Below, piece after piece: positions 8,359-16,714 of a stretch of DNA of 64,000 nt. The translations under genes and the position numbers were made by a program. Each line of letters begins with the position of its first letter. The stretch's first letter is position 1. The DNA is from Mucilaginibacter sp. GTDB lineage: Bacteria; Bacteroidota; Bacteroidia; Sphingobacteriales; Sphingobacteriaceae. The stretch is taken from positions 1 to 64,000 of the forward strand of contig NZ_JAQBOC010000017.1 in the NCBI RefSeq assembly GCF_028288225.1. Direction: 5' to 3'. The notes below the pieces were generated by a model. It ran no database searches, was not told the origin of the DNA, and saw only the letters and a program-made list of their open reading frames with translations.

Positions 8359-11133
8359 CTAAAAGTTAAATCCGATCCTTGCAAATAAACGGCGTCCATT
8401 TTGTCCCATTTGCACAGCATCAAAAGGTCCGCCGGTCTCATTATTATAAGCATAGCCCTTAGCAGCAAGTACAGCCCCAAGTTCAGGATGTACATTGAAT
8501 ATATTATCGCTGCCTATTGAAACATGAGCTGATTTACTTAATTTATAAGTAAAATAAAGATCACTGACAACCTTCCCGCTATAATTATACTGATCAGGCA
8601 CTGTTGTGTTGGCATCAGCGTCCAAAGGCACAACGGGATGGATCCCATCAAAGTTTTGACCGTATCCAAGCAATACTATTTTACCAAAATAAGTAAAACG
8701 TGTGCCAACGGTTAAGCTCTTATACCCATATTCCGGGTTTAATGAAAGCTTTTGCGGAGGCGCTGACGCTAAAATAAATTTCTGCTCCCTGTCGCTTAAA
8801 AATGTTTGCTTTAACAGATCAGTACCACTCAATTTTGAGGGATAATTAATTTTATTGATCTTCATGTGCTGAAAGTTGCCTGCGAACAAGACCCGGATCC
8901 GGTTATCCCCTATTTTTTTGTTATACTCAATTACTACATCCAAACCGGTATTTGTAGTATTTACAGCGTTAGCAAAAAACTGGGCTGCAGAAACGTGCAA
9001 GGCATTAAGCGCAGCTAAAAGTGTTGGGTCGAGCGTATTGTCGCTTGCGCTAAATTGCCCCGAAAGAACAACACGGTCTTTAACTTTTATTAAATAGCCA
9101 TCGGTAGTGATACTTAATTCAGGGATGGGTTTATAGGTAAACCCTATCCCGGCGTTGGTTGATGTTTCCTGTTTAAGGTTGGGAATGCCGGCTGCCTTTG
9201 TAATAGGGCTATAATTTGGTGCAATTTTCACTTCAGAAATAACGCCGCCCTGGACATTGGTAAATGACGAGCTGTAGTTGATCTGTTGCAAAGATGGCGC
9301 ACGGAAACCTGTACCCACAGAACCGCGAATGTTAAAATTATCAGTTATTTTATAACGTGTAGCAAACTTGGTGCTGTAGTTAAATCCAAAATCGCTATAA
9401 TGTTCAAGCCTGTTTGCATAATCTATTAGCCATTTTTTGGTAATATCCGCTTCCAGATCAAGATAAATACCTTCAACAGACCGATGGGCATTTACAGCAT
9501 CCGTTGGCTGATAGCCCGGGAATCCCTGTGAACCTGTAGCTTTGGCTTCATTATAATTTGAATAGGAATCTGGCTCACCTGCGTTAATTTTATAACGCTC
9601 GTACCTGTATTCGGCGCCTGCGCCAATATTTAAACCTGCAAATACATCATTCAAATGTTTGCTAAAGTTTAAGTTGGTTGTATTTTGCAAAAACTGTGAA
9701 CCGCCATCGTCAAAATGGGTCTTATCAGCACCTAATGAAGCATTAAAGGTTTTATCACCAAAAAAATGAAATGAGTTATTACCTATATTATTACTCAGGT
9801 CCCAGTCTACATCCTTCCCGACAGTTCCTTTTAATCCCAATGCCAAAGATGCATCAGTGTTGTGTGTTTGTATAATAGGATTGTAATAGCTATCGCCATC
9901 AGGTGTATTAATTATGATACCCGGTACAGGTATAAGATTTCCACTTGCATCAGTTGGAAAACGCCCCGGCGAACCCGAAAAGTTCCTGGTAAATGCATAG
10001 TCATCAGAATTTTTACGGCTGTATCCGCCAAAACTGTAAAAAGTTGTACGGGTTCCGGCAATTGGCAACTCATTATTAAAAAACAAATCAAAACTATTTG
10101 CCGAACCATCACCATTGGCGCGTCTTACATTATTAAGCGGTAGTGCTTTAGGGTTTGAAAAAGCGGTGTCATGCGTTTGGCGGTAGGTTTTGCCGTTGTT
10201 GGCATAGTCCGCAGAGAAATTTATGAATCCATTGTTTTTTCCTAATGCTATGCCATAGTTAGCGTCAAACGCAACAGCATTGCCATCAATTGCTCCGCCA
10301 TGCGGATACTGGCCTTTTGCAAGCGCATTGCGGCTGTTAAACTCCGGATCGTAGTAACCTGAATAACCACCATTTATGGTAAACTCATTTACAGTCTTTT
10401 TCAACACAAGGTTAATTACACCGGCAATTGCATCTGATCCATATTGTGCTGATGCGCCATCGCGAAGAATTTCAACCCTGTCAATTGCAGCAGCAGGGAT
10501 CGAGCTAAGGTCGGTACCAGAATTACCGCGACCTCTTGTGCCGAATACCGAAACAAAAGCGGTTTGATGCCTGCGTTTACCGTTTATCAGCACTAAAGTT
10601 TGATCGGGGCCCAAACCTCTCAATGTTCCTAACTCAACGTGATCGGCACCATCTGAGCCGGATTGTTTGTTATAATTAAAGGACGGCGCAGAGTAATTTA
10701 AAATGTCCGTTATATCAAGCCTTCCTGTACTCACCGATGCCTTTGCAATATTAACTACATCAACCGGCACTGCTGTTTCAAGCTTAACTCGCCCGGCGGA
10801 ACGTGTGCCTATCAAAACAACTTCGCTAAGTGTATTAATATCCTTTTCCATTTTAATATCAACAGTAAGGTTGTTACCCACAGTAATGGTTAAAGGTTTA
10901 TACCCCGTGTATGAAAATACCAATTGGTCACTGGCAGAAGCCGAAATTGTAAACTGTCCGTTTGCGTCCGTAGAAGTACCGATTGAACTTCCTTTAATTC
11001 GTACAGAGGCGCCTGGTATAGCCTCTTTACTGGCGGCATCAGTAACAGTGCCTTTAATAGTTGATTTTTGTGCAAAAGCAACTCCTGTTCCCAAACAGAT
11101 AATTGCAAGAATAATAAGTAAATGTTTTTTCAT
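8359..11133 (-). CDS. TonB-dependent receptor with carboxypeptidase-like regulatory domain
   Basis: 924 residues: signal peptide (1-21, ending VAFAQ), a carboxypeptidase-regulatory-like domain (about 25-100, IKGTVTDAASKEAIPGASV), a plug (about 110-245, with LVLINGKRRHQT, VEILRDGASAQYGSDAIAGVIN) and an outer-membrane beta-barrel ending in FARIGFNF with a terminal aromatic residue. It should import a large or scarce ligand using TonB energy. It has no SusD partner, so it is of the siderophore/cofactor type rather than the glycan type. It lies between the Rrf2 gene and the divergent sulfate operon, so a sulfur-related ligand is possible but unproven. Confidence 0.9.
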   Translation of the reverse strand: MKKHLLIILAIICLGTGVAFAQKSTIKGTVTDAASKEAIPGASVRIKGSSIGTSTDANGQFTISASASDQLVFSYTGYKPLTITVGNNLTVDIKMEKDINTLSEVVLIGTRSAGRVKLETAVPVDVVNIAKASVSTGRLDITDILNYSAPSFNYNKQSGSDGADHVELGTLRGLGPDQTLVLINGKRRHQTAFVSVFGTRGRGNSGTDLSSIPAAAIDRVEILRDGASAQYGSDAIAGVINLVLKKTVNEFTINGGYSGYYDPEFNSRNALAKGQYPHGGAIDGNAVAFDANYGIALGKNNGFINFSADYANNGKTYRQTHDTAFSNPKALPLNNVRRANGDGSANSFDLFFNNELPIAGTRTTFYSFGGYSRKNSDDYAFTRNFSGSPGRFPTDASGNLIPVPGIIINTPDGDSYYNPIIQTHNTDASLALGLKGTVGKDVDWDLSNNIGNNSFHFFGDKTFNASLGADKTHFDDGGSQFLQNTTNLNFSKHLNDVFAGLNIGAGAEYRYERYKINAGEPDSYSNYNEAKATGSQGFPGYQPTDAVNAHRSVEGIYLDLEADITKKWLIDYANRLEHYSDFGFNYSTKFATRYKITDNFNIRGSVGTGFRAPSLQQINYSSSFTNVQGGVISEVKIAPNYSPITKAAGIPNLKQETSTNAGIGFTYKPIPELSITTDGYLIKVKDRVVLSGQFSASDNTLDPTLLAALNALHVSAAQFFANAVNTTNTGLDVVIEYNKKIGDNRIRVLFAGNFQHMKINKINYPSKLSGTDLLKQTFLSDREQKFILASAPPQKLSLNPEYGYKSLTVGTRFTYFGKIVLLGYGQNFDGIHPVVPLDADANTTVPDQYNYSGKVVSDLYFTYKLSKSAHVSIGSDNIFNVHPELGAVLAAKGYAYNNETGGPFDAVQMGQNGRRLFARIGFNF

Positions 11134-11451
11134 AAAAATAATTAATAATAGACGAGATTGATTTTTATGTAAGATAGGGATAATTATATATTTTTTATAA
11201 TAGTAGCCTTTTTATTAAATTATTGACAAGACGTTTTAAATATATCTGTCAAGTTATAAAAACGACAGGCTTATTTATTTTATAGAACAACTGAAATCAA
11301 CAACTGCCTTTTAAAGAAATAATTCATAAAAATATATTATGCCTCTATTATTTAATAGCTTCATAATACTATCCGGAGGCAGAGATTATGTAATATAAAG
11401 GTAAAAATCACCTTTTTTTAAATAAATACTACAACTTCCGTATAGTATATC
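11134..11451. other. Divergent intergenic region between TonB receptor and sulfate operon
   Basis: About 320 AT-rich bases without a convincing gene. It holds short inverted words such as CTGTC/GACAG (near 11245-11270) and TGCCTC/GAGGCA (11340-11345 and 11376-11381) that could be operator or RNA elements, but none is strong enough to name. It must contain the promoter of the TonB receptor gene. Confidence 0.4.
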
Positions 11452-11459
11452 TATATTTG
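11452..11459 (+). promoter_or_regulatory. Candidate -7 box of the sulfate assimilation operon
   Basis: TATATTTG is an exact TAnnTTTG match. Transcription would start near 11466, only about 7 nt before the leader ORF at 11473. No clear TTTG is seen 19-21 nt upstream. Confidence 0.5.
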
Positions 11460-11472
11460 TCCATACAAAAAG

Positions 11473-11535
11473 ATGAGAACGACAATTTATAACTACGGTA
11501 AGGCTATGATGTATTGTCATATGTACGGCAATTAA
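11473..11535 (+). CDS. Putative leader peptide of the sulfite reductase operon
   Basis: A 20-codon ORF opens just after the candidate promoter and ends three bases before a stem-loop. The second half reads AMMYCHMYGN, with three Met codons, one Cys codon and two Tyr codons close together, which fits sensing of methionine/cysteine supply through ribosome stalling. It is immediately followed by two competing hairpins and then by the sulfite reductase gene. No database comparison was possible, so the coding status rests on position, content and the attenuator geometry. Confidence 0.6.
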   Translation: MRTTIYNYGKAMMYCHMYGN

Positions 11536-11537
11536 TA

Positions 11538-11572
11538 GGGCTTATTGCTATTTATATTTAAAATATAAGCCT
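11538..11572 (+). promoter_or_regulatory. Antiterminator-like stem-loop
   Basis: GGGCTTAT (11538-11545) can pair with ATAAGCCT (11565-11572) in 8 pairs including one G-U, and the inner TATTT/AAATA can extend the stem. The right arm shares 11567-11572 with the downstream terminator stem, so only one of the two can form at once. A ribosome at the leader stop codon (11533) would cover the left arm; one stalled at the Met/Cys codons would not. Confidence 0.55.
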
Positions 11573-11600
11573 CTTTAGCCCAAGCCAAAGGGGTTTTTTT
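11567..11600 (+). terminator. Attenuator: terminator-like hairpin before the sulfite reductase gene
   Basis: AAGCCTCTTT (11567-11576) pairs with AAAGGGGTTT (11587-11596), a 10-bp stem with two G-U pairs and a 10-nt loop, embedded in a run of seven T ending at 11600. It lies 25 bp upstream of the sulfite reductase ATG and inside the transcript, so it would stop transcription before the structural genes unless the alternative stem forms. Confidence 0.6.
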
Positions 11601-11625
11601 ATACTACAAAACTAATAACAGTATT

Positions 11626-13719
11626 ATGCAAAGCTTTCGAACCGAATTGGAGAACCCGGTAGTTGAAAAAGACATCATCGATCTTGAAAAAAAGATCAGG
11701 GCTTTTCGCGAAGGTAAGATCCACGACGAAAAATTCAGGAGTCTGCGTTTAGCGCGTGGCATTTATGGGCAAAGGCAGCCGGGTGTGCAAATGGTACGCA
11801 TTAAGCTTCCTTTTGGTAAAGTAACTTTTAAACAACTGCTGCGCATTGCCGATATTTCTGACAAGTATGCAAGTCACAACCTCCATTTAACCACCCGCCA
11901 GGATATCCAGATCCACTATGTAAGTCTTGACCGTACGCCGCAATTATGGGCCGAATTGGAGCAGGATGATATTACCCTGCGCGAAGCTTGCGGCAACACG
12001 GTAAGAAACGTTACCGCCTCGCCTACTGCAGGTATTGACCCGCTTGAGCCTTTTGATGTATCGCCTTACGCGCACGCTACATTCGAATATTTTTTGCGCA
12101 ACCCGGTTTGCCAGGAAATGGGGCGTAAATTCAAGATCGCTTTTTCGTCAAGTGAAGCGGATACTGCTTTTTCGTATATCCATGATATTGGTGTAATTCC
12201 TAAAATAAACGCAGCTGGTGAACGTGGCTTTAAAGTAATGCTTGGTGGTGGTTTAGGTGCACAGCCATTACTGGCGAGTATTGTTGAGGATTTTTTACCG
12301 GAGGACGAACTGATCCCTTATATAGAAGCTATAATCCGTGTTTTTGATCGACATGGCGAACGCAACAACCGCAATAAGGCCCGTTTAAAATACCTTATTC
12401 AGAAAATAGGATTAACAGAAGTGTTGACATTGGCCGAAGCAGAAAGGACAGCATTAAAAGTAAAAAGATATGTAGTTAACAGGCATGCTTTAACTGAGCC
12501 GTCCATCCCCGCAGAATCAACCTTTAATGATGTTACTATAAATAATCCATTGCGGTATGAACAATGGCTCATAACTAATGTGTTTGAACAAAAACAACCA
12601 GGTTTTTACGGCGTATACATAAAAGTACCTGTAGGTGATATCCCTTCTGATAAGGCCCGTAAGCTGGTTGCCTTGCTTGAGCCATTGGTAGCCAATGAGA
12701 TCCGCATAACTCAAAACCAGGGCTTGTTGCTCAAATACGTCCGGAAAGAAGCGTTGCCTGTATTATATAATGGCTTAACTGAGTTAGATCTGTCTGCACC
12801 GGGTTTTGATAGCATTGCTGATGTAACCACGTGTCCCGGTACTGATACCTGTAACCTGGGAATTTCAAACAGCATGACACTTTCGCGCGTGCTGGAAGAT
12901 GTGATCTATAACGAATATGAAGACCTGATATATAATCGTGAAATAAAAATAAAAATAAGCGGTTGTATGAACTCATGCGGTCAGCATGGTTTGGCACACA
13001 TTGGTTTTCATGGCAGCTCATTAAAAGCCGGAGTTAAAGTATTACCATCTGTACAAGTACTTTTAGGCGGCGGCACCGTTGGCGATGGCGTTGGCCGTGC
13101 GGCTGAAAAAGTAATAAAGGTTCCGGCTAAACGTGCAACGCATGTTTTAAGGGCTGTGCTTGATGATTATAAAGTGAATGCCCTACCCGATGAGACCTTC
13201 CACGCCTATTACGACAGGAAAACGAAGGATTATTTTTATCAGTTATTAAAACCGCTTGCTGATTTGACTACCCTAACCGAAGATGAATTTGTTGATTGGG
13301 GCCACCAGGAAACTTTTGCAACCGCTATTGGTGTTGGCGAGTGTGCCGGGGTTATTATCGACCTTGTAGCAACTTTGCTTTATGAGTCTGACGAAAAATT
13401 TGGATGGGCCAATGAAGCATTTGCCGACGGCAGGTGGGCCGATGCCATCTACCATGCTTATAACACATTTATAAGTTCTGCCAAGGCATTATTGCTTGAT
13501 AAAAGCATTAATACCAGCACACAGACAGGCGTTATAAAGGAATTTGATAATAACTATATAAGCACCGGCGAAATACAAATAGATGGCAGTTTTAGTGACC
13601 TGGTATTACAGATCAATAAAAATGAACCATCAGAAGCGTTTGCAACTGCATATTTGCAGCAAGCTGGCGAATTTTTAAATACCGTTAAAATAAAAAGAGA
13701 GGAATTGGTACAGTCATGA
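11626..13719 (+). CDS. Siroheme nitrite/sulfite reductase with C-terminal HEPN-like extension
   Basis: 697 residues. Residues 1-550 carry the duplicated ferredoxin-like and siroheme/4Fe-4S halves of the NirA/Sir family: HLTTRQDIQIHY, GNTVRNVTASP and the cluster ligands C403-x5-C409 and C447-x3-C451 (TCPGTDTC, GCMNSCG). The reaction here is most likely sulfite to sulfide because every downstream gene serves sulfate assimilation. Residues about 555-697 are an additional helical region (FADGRWADAIYHAYNTF) that resembles a HEPN domain, including R603-x6-H610. It is first in the operon and overlaps cobA by 4 nt. No flavoprotein subunit is present, so ferredoxin or a similar carrier must supply electrons. 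Confidence 0.88.
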   Translation: MQSFRTELENPVVEKDIIDLEKKIRAFREGKIHDEKFRSLRLARGIYGQRQPGVQMVRIKLPFGKVTFKQLLRIADISDKYASHNLHLTTRQDIQIHYVSLDRTPQLWAELEQDDITLREACGNTVRNVTASPTAGIDPLEPFDVSPYAHATFEYFLRNPVCQEMGRKFKIAFSSSEADTAFSYIHDIGVIPKINAAGERGFKVMLGGGLGAQPLLASIVEDFLPEDELIPYIEAIIRVFDRHGERNNRNKARLKYLIQKIGLTEVLTLAEAERTALKVKRYVVNRHALTEPSIPAESTFNDVTINNPLRYEQWLITNVFEQKQPGFYGVYIKVPVGDIPSDKARKLVALLEPLVANEIRITQNQGLLLKYVRKEALPVLYNGLTELDLSAPGFDSIADVTTCPGTDTCNLGISNSMTLSRVLEDVIYNEYEDLIYNREIKIKISGCMNSCGQHGLAHIGFHGSSLKAGVKVLPSVQVLLGGGTVGDGVGRAAEKVIKVPAKRATHVLRAVLDDYKVNALPDETFHAYYDRKTKDYFYQLLKPLADLTTLTEDEFVDWGHQETFATAIGVGECAGVIIDLVATLLYESDEKFGWANEAFADGRWADAIYHAYNTFISSAKALLLDKSINTSTQTGVIKEFDNNYISTGEIQIDGSFSDLVLQINKNEPSEAFATAYLQQAGEFLNTVKIKREELVQS

Positions 13720-14507
13720 TTACAACATCCACAGGGAAAAATATAAACGAACCACGTATTACACTTGTTGGCGCCGGCCCCGGTGATACAGAGCTGATAA
13801 CCCTTAAAGGAGTTAAAGCGTTGCAAACTGCTGATGTTGTTTTATATGATGCATTGGTTAACGAAGAACTACTGGATTTTGCACCCGCACATGCTGTGAG
13901 AGTATATGTAGGCAAGCGTTCCGGCGATCACTCCTACTCGCAGGACGCGGTTAATAAGCTGATGATTGACTATGCTATTAACTATGGGCATGTAGTCAGG
14001 CTTAAAGGCGGCGACCCATTTGTTTTTGGGCGCGGTTTTGAAGAATTGGATTATGCAGCCTCATACAGCATTCCGGCGCAGGTTATACCTGGCATTTCCA
14101 GCTCAATTGGCGTTCCGGGCATGCAGCAGATCCCGGTAACACACCGCGGCTTAAGCGAAAGCTTTTGGGTAGTGACAGGTACTACTGCCAGTGGAAATGT
14201 TTCAAATGATGTTTATGAAGCTGCCCGTACCAACGCTACCGTTGTTGTTTTAATGGGGATCCATAAACTGGAAGAAATTACTGCTATCTTTAAAAAAGAA
14301 GGCAAAAACAAACTGCCGGTTGCCGTAATTCAAAGCGGAACCACCAAAGACGAAAAAGTTGCTATTGGTATAGTAGATACTATTGTTGAAGTTGTAGAAG
14401 AGAAGAAGATCACATCTCCCGCCTTAATTGTTTTTGGCGAAGTAGTATCTTTACATCCGGCATATCAACCTATTAAAGAGTTTTATGACATTATTGCCGA
14501 AGAATAG
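13716..14507 (+). CDS. cobA: Uroporphyrinogen-III C-methyltransferase
   Basis: 263 residues of the SUMT family, which methylates uroporphyrinogen III twice with S-adenosylmethionine to give precorrin-2, the first dedicated step to siroheme. Visible motifs are the N-terminal LVGAGPGDTELITLKG (about 17-32), VRLKGGDPFVFGRG and the VIPGISSSIGVPG loop. The ATG overlaps the stop of the sulfite reductase gene (ATGA), indicating translational coupling; siroheme is that enzyme's cofactor. The next gene supplies the following step. Confidence 0.93.
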   Translation: MITTSTGKNINEPRITLVGAGPGDTELITLKGVKALQTADVVLYDALVNEELLDFAPAHAVRVYVGKRSGDHSYSQDAVNKLMIDYAINYGHVVRLKGGDPFVFGRGFEELDYAASYSIPAQVIPGISSSIGVPGMQQIPVTHRGLSESFWVVTGTTASGNVSNDVYEAARTNATVVVLMGIHKLEEITAIFKKEGKNKLPVAVIQSGTTKDEKVAIGIVDTIVEVVEEKKITSPALIVFGEVVSLHPAYQPIKEFYDIIAEE

Positions 14508-15990
14508 CAGGTTAACCGTTCAGGATGAAAGTACAATAGGCAACCCGTTGTTTCCCGTATTTTTAAAACTGAATGATTTGCATACGGTACTTATTGGAGC
14601 CGGTAATGTTGGTTTAGAAAAACTGACAGCCATACTGCACAATAGTCCGGATGCGACTGTGACTGTTATTGCTTTGGAAATTTTGCCGCAGATACATGTG
14701 CTGGCTTCTGAATATAGAGACCTGAAGATTGTGCAAAAATCTTTTTCTGATAATGACCTGGACAACGCCGACCTGGTAATTGCGGCTACTAACGATAGTG
14801 AATTAAATAATTTTATCAGGCAATCGGCACATGACAGGAAATTGCTTATAAATGTTGCCGATAAACCTGAGCTTTGCGATTTTTATCTTGGCTCTATTGT
14901 TCAAAAAGGTGACTTGAAAATTGCCATCTCAACAAACGGAAAATCTCCAACTATTGCTAAGCGCATTAAAGAGGTTTTAAATGAAGGATTGCCTGATGAA
15001 CTGGATACTACCTTGCAGCAAATGAGCAAACTGCGTAACTCGCTCAATGGCGACTTTGCTTACAAGGTGCGTAAATTAAATAAAGTAACTTCGGTACTGG
15101 TTGCGCCTAAAGCAGCTGAGAAAAAGAATTTTATATGGCTGATATGGGGTACAATTATTTTATCCCTGGTAATTGCCGTTACCGCTTTATGGTTTAACGA
15201 GCCTGGTTTCCGGACGTATGCACAAACAATTAACCCAATTTTTTATTACTTTTTGGGAGCAGGTTTTGTTTTTGCCCTAATTGATGGAGCCATAGGTATG
15301 TCATACGGAGTAACGTCAACAACGTTTTCTTTATCAATGGGCATCCCCCCTGCTTCGGCAAGCATGGGTGTGCATTTATCAGAGATAATGAGCAACGGAA
15401 TTGCCGGCTGGATGCATTACCGCATGGGTAACATCAATTGGAAACTTTTTAAAATGCTGCTGATTCCGGGAATTATAGGTGCGGTAACAGGTGCCTACTT
15501 ACTTTCATCGTTAGAGCATTATAGTCGGTATACAAAACCGTTTGTATCCTTGTATACCTTAATACTTGGTTTTGTTATTCTTTCAAAAGCATTTAAAACC
15601 GGTGTTAAAAAATCGCACGAAAAAATAAAAAAGATCCCCTTACTGGGTTTGGGTGGTGGTTTTATTGATGCGGTTGGCGGCGGCGGCTGGGGTTCAATCG
15701 TATTATCAACTCTAATTGCCGGTGGCAGACATCCCCGTTTTTCGTTAGGAACGGTTAAATTATCAAGGTTTTTTATAGCTCTGATGAGCTCTATAACGTT
15801 TATTACTATGCTAAACAGCAACCATTGGGAAGCGGTTGCCGGCCTGGTAATAGGGAGTGCCGTAGCATCACCTATTGCAGCAAAGATCTCGAACCGTATT
15901 TCGGCAAAGGCCATTATGATTGCGGTGGCGGTGATAGTAATAATAATAAGTATAAAAAGTATAGTGGCCTTTATAACTAAGGTTTTATAA
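14485..15990 (+). CDS. Fusion of precorrin-2 dehydrogenase/siroheme synthase domain and TSUP permease
   Basis: 501 residues. Residues about 20-200 are a Met8p/CysG-N type domain with the NAD-binding GAGNVG at 38-43, which oxidises precorrin-2 to sirohydrochlorin and in relatives also inserts iron. Residues about 210-500 are eight or so membrane segments of the TauE/SafE (TSUP) family, with the paired hallmarks DGAIGMSYGVTSTTFSLSMG and GLGGGFIDAVGGGGWGS. TSUP proteins move sulfite, sulfate or organosulfur anions. The start overlaps cobA by 23 nt. No other sulfate permease is seen in the operon, so this half may be the transporter. The direction of transport is not deducible. Confidence 0.88.
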   Translation: MTLLPKNSRLTVQDESTIGNPLFPVFLKLNDLHTVLIGAGNVGLEKLTAILHNSPDATVTVIALEILPQIHVLASEYRDLKIVQKSFSDNDLDNADLVIAATNDSELNNFIRQSAHDRKLLINVADKPELCDFYLGSIVQKGDLKIAISTNGKSPTIAKRIKEVLNEGLPDELDTTLQQMSKLRNSLNGDFAYKVRKLNKVTSVLVAPKAAEKKNFIWLIWGTIILSLVIAVTALWFNEPGFRTYAQTINPIFYYFLGAGFVFALIDGAIGMSYGVTSTTFSLSMGIPPASASMGVHLSEIMSNGIAGWMHYRMGNINWKLFKMLLIPGIIGAVTGAYLLSSLEHYSRYTKPFVSLYTLILGFVILSKAFKTGVKKSHEKIKKIPLLGLGGGFIDAVGGGGWGSIVLSTLIAGGRHPRFSLGTVKLSRFFIALMSSITFITMLNSNHWEAVAGLVIGSAVASPIAAKISNRISAKAIMIAVAVIVIIISIKSIVAFITKVL

Positions 15991-15994
15991 TAAG

Positions 15995-16714
15995 ATGAGC
16001 AAGCTGGCAGAACATATAAAGCAGGAAATAACAGGACTTAACCCGGTGGAAGCATTAACGCTTTTGTCTGACATTTTTCATGATGAAATAGTTTTTTCAA
16101 CTAGTTTTGGCTGGGAAGACCAGGTGATAACACACATGATATTTGCCAATAACCTGCCCATTAAAGTTTTTACGCTCGAGACAGGAAGGCTGTTTCCTGA
16201 AACTTATTATGTTTGGAACCGCACTATGGAGATTTACGGAAAGCCTGTACATGCTTACTATCCGCAAACCCAACTGGTTGAACAAATGGTGAGCACAAAA
16301 GGGCCAAGCAGCTTTTACGAGTCTGTTGAAAATCGTAAGGAATGTTGCGGGATCCGTAAAATAGAGCCATTAAAGCGGGCTCTGGCAGGTAATAAATGCT
16401 GGATAACAGGGATCCGTGCAGAGCAATCGAAAAACCGGCATTTTATGGAAAATGTGGAATGGGATGACCAAAATAATCTTGTAAAATTTCACCCTATTTA
16501 TAGCTGGACTTTAGACGAAGTAAAAGAATATATTAAAAAATACAACATACCTTACAACACCCTGCATGACAGGGGGTTCCCAAGCATTGGTTGCGCTCCA
16601 TGCACAAGAGCTGTTCAACCGGGCGAAGATTTCAGGGCAGGCAGATGGTGGTGGGAAGACCAGAGTAAAAAAGAGTGTGGATTACATGGGGTTAATGAAG
16701 TTATTGAAAAATGA
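15995..16714 (+). CDS. cysH: Assimilatory adenylyl-sulfate (APS/PAPS) reductase
   Basis: 239 residues that reduce activated sulfate to sulfite. The conserved catalytic Cys is C228 in KKECGLH near the C-terminus. C117-C118 and C200-x2-C203 form the CC...CxxC pattern that binds a 4Fe-4S cluster, typical of enzymes using APS rather than PAPS. This agrees with the absence of an APS kinase (cysC) in the operon. It begins 4 nt after the siroheme-synthase/permease gene and overlaps cysD by 4 nt. Confidence 0.94.
   Translation: MSKLAEHIKQEITGLNPVEALTLLSDIFHDEIVFSTSFGWEDQVITHMIFANNLPIKVFTLETGRLFPETYYVWNRTMEIYGKPVHAYYPQTQLVEQMVSTKGPSSFYESVENRKECCGIRKIEPLKRALAGNKCWITGIRAEQSKNRHFMENVEWDDQNNLVKFHPIYSWTLDEVKEYIKKYNIPYNTLHDRGFPSIGCAPCTRAVQPGEDFRAGRWWWEDQSKKECGLHGVNEVIEK

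Noticed and set aside
10703..11161. 152-codon forward frame opposite the TonB receptor start
   Set aside because: It is the antisense of a well-supported receptor gene, has low-complexity Ser/Thr/Val content and no plausible promoter or family.
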